Source: Adenophora triphylla var. japonica (Eukaryota > Streptophyta > Magnoliopsida > Asterales > Campanulaceae). From it: 64,000 nucleotides of DNA. Position numbers and translations under genes: made by a program. Of this stretch, positions 57,708 through 64,000 are shown in pieces. The notes beneath the pieces were generated by a model. The model saw only the letters and a program-made list of their open reading frames with translations. It did no database searches and was not told the origin of the DNA. Location of the stretch: assembly GCA_022495995.1 (NCBI GenBank), contig JAFEMH010006961.1, positions 1-64,000 on the forward strand, given 5' to 3'. Position 1 is the stretch's first letter, and each line of letters opens with the position of its first letter.

Positions 57708-59674
57708 TTTTTTTTTTTTTTTTAAAACGAAAGGAGACGTAGCTCCCTAAATTTTATTAAAAAAGCGAAAATAATACAAAGCATGGTGGGGGACATAAAG
57801 CCTAAACCACCGGATAAAGAAAACTAAAATATGGGGCTTGAAGCCAACAATAAAAGCAAGAAAACTAAGGGGAGGGGTACAAGACCATATGGACCGACCC
57901 ATTACAAAAGGAGGGGGAGGCGAACAACAAACAAAAGACCTCAAGACAACTTGATCCGCAAGCACCCACAAAAAAATCAAAAAATCCATTAAGAGTTATT
58001 TGGAGGAGAGACAGATCTGCTTCTTCTGGGGGAGACCATAGTGAAACCATCTGCATTAGGGTTAAGCTTACTCGAGGTGGAAAAAGGAGTAGATCCTGCC
58101 ATATCAGTAACGAAAGGCCCCATTGTGGGGGCTCGAGGAGAAAGATTTAGACCACCTAAACCATTACGACCCTCATGAACCGAGCTAGACTCCGGGCGGC
58201 CTCAAAAACCGTAGGGGATGTGTCTCTCTATGGAGGGCAATGTTACGAAGAATCTTTTCCGTGTCATTAGGCTGCGGTTTCCCTTCTTATCCATGTCCTC
58301 TTTGGGGGAGAATCCACACAACCAAAGCATCCTTAATGTTATCAACATTTTCAACCGAGATATTTTTTTCCTTGAGAAAATCATCACAAACCTTTTTTAA
58401 AGCTTTATTTACAGCTTCAGGAAGCTTCTGACCCCTCTTAGCAACTCTAGGGAATTTTGCTTCTTGTTGTAAGTCACTTTTAGCACCATCTTCCTTTGCA
58501 TTGCTCGTGGCCAGCTGCACAACAGAATCCGGGCTGTTCATCCGCCACTTTCTCATCATTTTTGGCCGGAATTTCCAGCCCCATATTATCAATTTTTGGC
58601 TGCTGTTCCAGCCCTATAACCGGCTGTTCAATCACCAAATTTCCATCATTTTTAGGCAGCTTATTAGTCGGTTTTTCGCCATTACCAGCCCCCTTCTCAC
58701 CATCCTTTCCGAAAACCCTTTTTGACTCACCCAAACTAGGATTCGCCTTTTTGCAATGGACAACATCATGCCCAAACATAAGGCAATGTTTACAATACTT
58801 GGGAAGATTATCATACTCAATCTTTTGAGTAAAGCTCGGCCATTCATCATCACATTCAACAAAAACCTCCTTGGGTAACTTCTTCACCACATCCACCTTA
58901 ATTAACACTTTTGCAACACTTGGTCTTGACAAATCCAAAGTAGCCTTATCAAGAGCAAGGGGAGACCCAATCAAATTCGCCAAGGCAAAAAGAAAAGGCT
59001 TATTAAACAAATGAATGGGCAGCCCCGGAAACCAACCCAAACAGGGAACAATAGGAGATTCTTGTTCGGGCCGCCAAGAAGGGGACCAAGCAAGAGTAAT
59101 CATAGGAAATTTTGTCACATACCATATATCTTTCATAAACAACCTTCGATAATCTTCCTCCGTTGTCAACTGAATTAGTAAATGCCGAGCATCTAAATTA
59201 CCAAGCTTGTATTGTCCCTTCAATTGAAACTTTGCAAAAGCCATGCGAGTTTCTTCCATAGTTGGCCGACCATACTTGAACTTCCCAACAAGCGTGAAAG
59301 CAAAAGGTTTGGCAAAGGCAGTAATCATATCATTTGACAATTTAATAGACGGCATACCTTTGTGATTCCCTGTTGGAATAACCATTGAAGCAGCCTTGTG
59401 CGAAGGATCCATTCCATTAGGCTGCGAAAATAAATCTGCAAACGATTTTGTTGAATGGTTTGAAGGCGTCGGATTAGGGTTAGCAGCCTTAGTGTGTGAC
59501 GGCGCTAGGGTTTGGGGGATGGAGGTCGGCGCTAGGGTTTGGGGGATAGAGGCTTGCGGCATCAACATGGTAGGGATTACCAAATTAGGGTTTGAAGATT
59601 CCATGGATTTCGATCGGTTAAGATCACATTCCATCACCATAACATCATGGACATTCATAATAATGAACAAACAG
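57708..59674 (-). mobile_element. LINE-4: ORF1-only LINE inserted in LINE-3
   Basis: It is 1967 bp between perfect target duplications. The poly(T) at its left is the poly(A) tail. It has a short 5' leader, ORF1 and a tail of about 310 bp that closely matches the LINE-3 tail (for example gggagctacgtctcctttcg and ttgttggcttcaagcccca on the minus strand). No ORF2 is present. Confidence 0.94.
58030..59604 (-). pseudogene. LINE-4 ORF1 (DUF4283 plus zinc knuckle)
   Basis: The likely start is MESSNPNLVIPTMLMPQASI at 59604. An upstream in-frame Met at 59670 is less like the relatives. The 58480-59604 part has FAFTLVGKFKYGRPTMEETR, a knuckle YCKHCLMFGHDVVHC and a linker with two repeats of IPQTLAP. 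Frameshifts near 58500 and 58300 lead through VAKRGQKLPEAVNKALKKVC to the C-terminal DGFTMVSPRRSRS. It belongs to a different subfamily from LINE-3 ORF1 in the N-terminus but has the same 3' tail. Confidence 0.87.
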
Positions 59675-60825
59675 CTTTTGCCTTACCATCATCTTTCTTT
59701 TTCCAGGTTACATGCGGCTGTTCAGTTCCTCCTCCTTTAGATGACTTAAAAACCTTGGTATCAGCACCTTCCTTTCCATCATCAGTCTTCAACACATTGC
59801 TTTTCTTATACTCCGAGTTTAAGCTTCTGCAATGGAAATCGTCATGACCCAGAAGAGAGCAGTGATTACAGAAAAAAGGTAAATTATCGTATTCAACTGT
59901 TTGGAAAAAACTTGGCATACAGTCACCACAATCGATATGAATCTTATCGGGAAATCTCTTACGAAGATCCACCTGCACAAGAACTTTAGCAACACTTGGG
60001 CGCGACAATTCTGCAGTAGCTTTATCAATGGACATTGGTTTACCAAAAATTCTAGCCAAGGAGAAAAGAAAAACCTTGTTGAATAAATGCACCGGAAGCC
60101 CCGGTAAGCTAACCCAAACAGGGACAATAGGGGAGTCCGTTTTAGGCAGCCAAGAAGGAGTCCAAACAGACGTACGCATTGGGAAACGATGTACATACCA
60201 AATCTCTTTAGTCCAAAGACGTTGGAAATCCTCCTCGTTGGTCAGTTGAATCAGCATGTGGCGAGAGTCCATATGACCAAGTTTATAATCACCCTTCAAC
60301 TGAAATTGAGTGAAAGCAATCCTTGCGGCTTCCATAGTAGGTCTTCCATTAGTAAATTTTCCCACAAGGGTCCAAGCAAAGGGACGTGCGAAAGCCTCAA
60401 TAGCTTCTTTAGAAAGTTTTAAAGAAGGGACACCCTTATGCGTAGCAGCAGGAAGGAGGGGAATATCTTGAATTGGTAGGGAACGTGGTTGAGAAACTAG
60501 AGAAGCGAATGATTTGATCGAGGTAGGGTTGGGCTGAGTAGGGTTGGGATGAATAGGATGCGGATTAGGGTTTATGTCATGCAAAGGCGGCGCAATATGG
60601 TTTCCATTAGGCGGATTAGGGTTAACGGTGTTGGATGATTGCGGACCAGGAAATAATGGAGGCAGCGGGGGAAAATCCTCCGGAACAGCCATGGAGGCTG
60701 CCGGAAAAAAACCAGGCCTAGGAAACCCTAGGAGGGAGGCGGAGTTGTTAGATTATTATTTTTTTGATGTGTCTAACAACACCCTTTGGAGGATCAAGTA
60801 AAGAGATATGTGTGGTGCCGTACCC

Positions 60826-61418
60826 ACGACTGGAAATTGTCCAAGTATCGCTCTTGCATCTGAGACGATAGCCTAGGAAATGGAGCCATGGAAAAAAGCA
60901 AAGAAAACATTCAAGAATTTGAGAGAGAAATTCAGTTGATTGATCAAAGCAAACGTGCTATTTTTAAAATTGCAAAAACTGAACTACAATTTAAAAGAAT
61001 CTGGAAATTGAATCCAAGTCCGGCCGGAATGTTTCTAAAGTTGACTGGGTCAACTCTGCAGCCAGCTGCTTCAATTTGGAAATATTTCCAAACCATATCC
61101 TGTTCAAGCCTCATTGAAACTACGTGCACCCATAGTTTCAATCAACCACTGCCAACACCACTTCCGCCCCGGGCTCGTGCAACAGTGCAATTAATTAAAT
61201 AATAGTGCATATAGGCATAAATCTTGACCAGTTCAAATTTTTGTGCATATTTCATTATTTATTTTTGATCAACCTACTTGCTTATTTGCCAAAAATAAAA
61301 GAAGGTAATCACTAAATAAATGTGTAAAATATAAGGTTCCGCCTCAAAGGCCCTTTCAAGTACAAGTCAAATTGTTCGGACAATACACACATTTTGTCTA
61401 AAATAAATCAAAAGAGGA
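60826..61418. other. Tat-B spacer between antisense genes
   Basis: This is AT-rich sequence without a supported gene. The plus-strand frame 60888-61202 has no motif. A poly(T)-poor AT tract near 61240-61320 separates it from antisense gene 2. Confidence 0.5.
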
Positions 61419-63285
61419 CTACCCAGAGTCCTGCTCGTCATCCGAGCACTCGAAGTACTGCCCCGCAGTAGCCGAATCTACCGAGGACAGGTAATCTCCA
61501 AATTCCTCTAGGCGGAAATACGAGAAAGGCCGCCTCTGCGCCTGTGCCCTCGAGGACTCTCCCTGTTCGTGCCCCGAGAACGAAGAGTGACGAGCTCCGA
61601 ACCCTGCCGTCTCACCAGAGAACTGACCAAACCCCTGTAAAGTCTGCCCCACCAGCCATGGAGGCAGACGAATCTCTCGCTGTAGATGGCCTCGGCTCAT
61701 GCACAGCCGCACTCCTCCGGGAATTACACCGCAGGAACTCCACGAGTCTCCTGGCGTAGTTGGCCCACCCGTCCAAACGTCTCATGGCCTGGTTGTACGT
61801 ACGGCCAGACACCTTCAAATCAGGAAAGCCGTAAAAAAAAACAAACAGACAGCACAGATGCAACATTTGCAGAATGCTATTATCAAGTACAGAAAATCAA
61901 AGCACTCACCATAGCATTGGGGTCCACTCTGTACGAGGCCTCGCCTCCTCCGAAATAGGGATCACCAATCGCCTGGGAAAACCATCCCTGTGCAGCACCT
62001 GCGGGCTCCTCAGCCTCATCCTCAGGAAGATGTCATAGTTGGCACCCTCTATAATAAACTCAGTATATAACACGCCCTGTCTATACCGCTCCAGATCCTC
62101 CATCGGTATCAACAAAGGATGCTGCATGTGTGGAGGCGGGTCCATCGAAACCAAAGGAAGGGACCCCAGACCATGCTGATAGGTCACCCTCTCCCCCAAG
62201 TACATCGCGTCACAATGAAGCCCCACCAGCAGCTTCCACCGATGTGTGACCTCCCTAGCAGCCTGGACAAAAAAAACATTAATTCGGTACCACCAAGTCA
62301 GCTAGATCTGCCCGGAAAACTCTCGACTCAGGGCCAGAGACACCTCCTCGTAAGTCAGCCGAGTACCTTCCCTAGACGTCACCGGCTTCTTCGCCTTCTT
62401 CTGCCAAATCAACATTGCAGGGAACAAGGACTCATACTCCTCCTTGGTCTCCCACCTCTGCGGGTGGAACACCTACAAAACCCACACCTGTCAAGCACAT
62501 GGAAAGTTATGTCAGCTACAGAGCAGATACATACGAGTACAAATGAGACAAGGAAGATAAAAAGATGGGAACTTACATCCAAAGCAAACGAAAAGCAGCA
62601 TAAGGTGTTCTCCTCTCCCCGTGAGAACCTATCCAAAGCATGGTAGAGCTCGGCCAGTCCAACCTCCCCCCATGCGAACCCTCCCACGGCATCCAGATCA
62701 GTCAGCGAGCCAAGCAGAGGGAAGTGACATGATGTATCAGAAGTAGGAAACAGGATCGCAGACAAAGCAAACCATATGAACCCTCGAGCCAGATGCTCTG
62801 CAGTCATCCTCGAAGACCCCTCCAAATAAGCAATAATACCCCTCCTCAGATGAGCCTCCATCAACCCGTACTGAATACCCAAGCCCCTGGCATCGGTAAT
62901 ATCAAAACCCAGCAGCTCCGACAACTGCCCCGGGGTGTAGCCGTCCACCCACACCAGCGTGTTGCCCCAGAATGGCAACCCCCCAGATCGCGCGAAAGTC
63001 GCTGGGAGTCACGCCGCCTCTCCCCACCTGAAGTGAAAAGTGTGGGTCGTATCCCACCAATACTCGCTTAGGGCAACGTACAAGGCCCTCACCCTCTGCG
63101 TCGAAGCCACCGCAGCTACTGCGCTAATAAATCCAGCCAAACCGGAGTCAACCACAAACTGCTGTGGACTCCTCTCTCCGTCCCGAGCCTCGTCTAGGAG
63201 TATCTCCCACAGCGATCTAACTGCCTTGAAGGCTCCCCTACTCTTCAAGTTGCGAACATCAACCGGCCCTCGCCCCTGCAGGTGA
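61419..63285 (-). pseudogene. Antisense gene 2: plant mobile domain (PMD) protein with introns
   Basis: It is read leftward from about 63285. The first piece is AFKAVRSLWEILLDEARDGE and YVALSEYWWDTTHTFHFRWG, the classic PMD opening (PF10536-type). After a stop comes GNTLVWVDGYTPGQLSELLG and HLARGFIWFALSAILFPTSD, then GGFAWGEVGLAELYHALDRF. An intron (gtaagt at about 62575 to an ag near 62474) precedes VFHPQRWETKEEYESLFPAM. Another exon (61906-62226) has MRLRSPQVLHRDGFPRRLV, and a last one (61419-61812) has MRRLDGWANYARRLVEFLR and a low-complexity tail. PMD proteins are found both in MuDR/gypsy elements and as host genes. The in-frame stop after GEAA suggests decay. Confidence 0.62.
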
Positions 63286-63429
63286 AAAACGGCAAGAGTA
63301 CGTTAATACAGAAACGACATCAACAAAGTGCACGAACGCATGTCGAAATGATGAAGCACATATATATTTCTCATTTTCCTAAAATATGTACATCCCAGTT
63401 GGAATATTAACGGTCCAAAATCCCAAAAG

Positions 63430-63800
63430 TTCAAAACATTTCGAAAACTCCGTCGAATTCGAAACTTTTAAAATATTTCGAAAACTCCATCGAATTCGGA
63501 ACTTTCAAAACATTTCGAAAACTCCGTCGAATTCGGAACTTTCAATACATTTCGAAAACTCCGTCGAATTCGAAACTTTCAAAACATTTCGAAAACTCCG
63601 TCGAATTCGACACTTTCAAAACCTTTCGAAAAATCCATCGAATTCGGAACTTTCAAAACATCTCTAGAGTTCGCAACTTTCAAAACATTTCAAAAACTCC
63701 GTCGAATCCAGAACTTTCAAAACCTTCGAAAAATCCGTCGAATTCGGAACTTTCAAAACATCTCGAAAACTCCGTCGAATTCGGAACTTTCAATCATTTC
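63430..63800 (+). repeat. 37-bp tandem repeat, about ten copies
   Basis: The unit ttcaaaacatttcgaaaact then ccgtcgaattcggaac starts at 63430, 63467, 63504, 63541, 63578, 63615 and 63652. A shortened unit and three more follow. It lies in the 3' region of Tat-B. The open frame over it is only translated repeat. The sequence from 63801 to the window end is AT-rich and without a gene. Confidence 0.9.
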
Positions 63801-64000
63801 GAACATTTCAAAAAATTACTCCTTCCCGAATTAAACTTACTTTAATTTCGAAAAACACCTTTAGGCATGGAATTTTGCAACCAAAATTTTATGTCATCTA
63901 CCCATAACGTCAATTGAACTACACTCTAGTCAATTTCGACAAAGGCGCATAGCAAAGTCAAAAGCCCCAATTCAGGCACCAAGAACCCTAACTCATTTCT

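Larger units (their letters stand above)
57692..59690. repeat. 16-bp target duplication of LINE-4
   Basis: The sequence cttttgccttaccatc is present at 57692-57707 and at 59675-59690, perfectly conserved. Confidence 0.95.
56865..60692 (-). pseudogene. LINE-3 ORF1 (DUF4283 plus zinc knuckle), split by LINE-4
   Basis: The start is MAVPEDFPPLPPLFPGPQSS at 60692. The 59691-60692 part has WTLVGKFTNGRPTMEAARIA and the knuckle FFCNHCSLLGHDDFHC. It is open up to the LINE-4 site. The remainder (57596 down to about 56870) has ARRGVPLSNVVNKILQKVSK, then in another frame APYSFVTDMAGYTPFTPSRK. It ends with the typical DGFTMVSSRKWRGRSA just before the stop. Frameshifts near 57220 and 56950 break the last third. 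The N-terminal two thirds are intact. Confidence 0.88.
56609..60809 (-). mobile_element. LINE-3: ORF1-only LINE, interrupted by LINE-4
   Basis: Its ends are defined by a perfect 16-bp target duplication. The poly(T) at 56609-56622 is its 3' poly(A). On the minus strand it holds a 5' leader (60693-60809), ORF1 and a 3' tail of about 260 bp. Without LINE-4 it is about 2.2 kb. No endonuclease, RT or RNase H is present between the ORF1 stop and poly(A). The insertion lies between the two antisense genes of Tat-B. Confidence 0.93.
56593..60825. repeat. 16-bp target duplication of LINE-3
   Basis: The sequence gtgtggtgccgtaccc stands at 56593-56608 and again at 60810-60825, perfectly conserved. Confidence 0.95.
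33815..64000 (+). mobile_element. Tat-B: Ty3/gypsy Tat-type retrotransposon, 3' end off-window
   Basis: The 5' LTR begins TGTAAGTATCC (33815) and ends ...TTTCA (49142), with a tRNA-Arg-type primer site, long leader, gag, protease and integrase core on the plus strand. Two antisense genes and a 37-bp satellite-like array follow. It is inserted in an intron of CACTA-1. Copia-2 sits in its 5' LTR, and LINE-3 with LINE-4 sit between its antisense genes. With the guests removed, about 13 kb of it is visible. It lacks RT and RNase H, so it is non-autonomous. Confidence 0.82.

Noticed and set aside
63386..63667. 93-codon frame with repeated SVEFETFK
   Set aside because: It translates the 37-bp array.
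1..64000. tRNA, rRNA or other RNA genes, and bacterial-type systems
   Set aside because: I saw only tRNA-complementary primer sites of retroelements. No cloverleaf-like gene, rRNA segment or prokaryotic operon was seen.

Overview
This is plant nuclear DNA, very probably from a flowering plant and most likely a eudicot. It carries intron-bearing plant transposase genes, Ty1/copia and Ty3/gypsy Tat-type LTR retrotransposons, plant L1-type LINEs with an RNase H domain, CACTA DNA transposons and CCCTAAA-related telomere-like repeats. I see no ordinary single-copy host gene. The nearest things are captured exons of a D-type cyclin inside a CACTA-like element. The window is a stack of nested transposons, nearly all of them broken.

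Left half. A CACTA transposase region (31267-33814, + strand) was interrupted by Tat-type element A. A's right LTR ends at 31266, and its left LTR begins beyond the window. A second CACTA element, whose terminus lies at 4053, sits in A's 5' LTR. It carries a 640-bp telomere-like array and a LINE (LINE-1, 1 to about 3310). A's interior (5004-29400) holds gag-like sequence twice, no detectable protease, reverse transcriptase or integrase, and several tandem arrays in its 3' region. Copia-1 (12066-26043, - strand) is inserted in A's second gag. LINE-2 (19512-25514, - strand), the only nearly complete LINE, is inserted in the 5' LTR of Copia-1.

Right half. Tat-type element B starts at 33815 in an intron of the same CACTA transposase region and runs past the window end. 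Its 5' LTR is split by Copia-2 (34686-47732, - strand; 5-bp target duplication gttcg). Copia-2 in turn is split by CACTA-3 (37470-42500; 3-bp target duplication atg), which holds the cyclin exons, small MITEs and two LINE tails. B's interior has a tRNA-primed start, gag, protease and the core of integrase, but reverse transcriptase, RNase H and the integrase N-terminus are missing at one junction. Downstream are two antisense genes with plant-mobile-domain-like products. One LINE (LINE-3, 56609-60809) inserted between them and was itself hit by a relative (LINE-4, 57708-59674).

How the parts relate. The LTR elements lack one or more of the proteins they need or have frameshifts in them, so they look non-autonomous or dead. 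LINE-3, LINE-4 and a truncated copy at 41273-41622 share one architecture: ORF1 runs straight into a short 3' tail and poly(A), with no ORF2. Their tails resemble that of ORF2-bearing LINE-2, so they may be parasites of such LINEs. This ORF1-only LINE group, the cyclin capture and the telomere-like array in a CACTA terminus are the most unusual things here. No search could be run, so family names rest on motifs I recognise.
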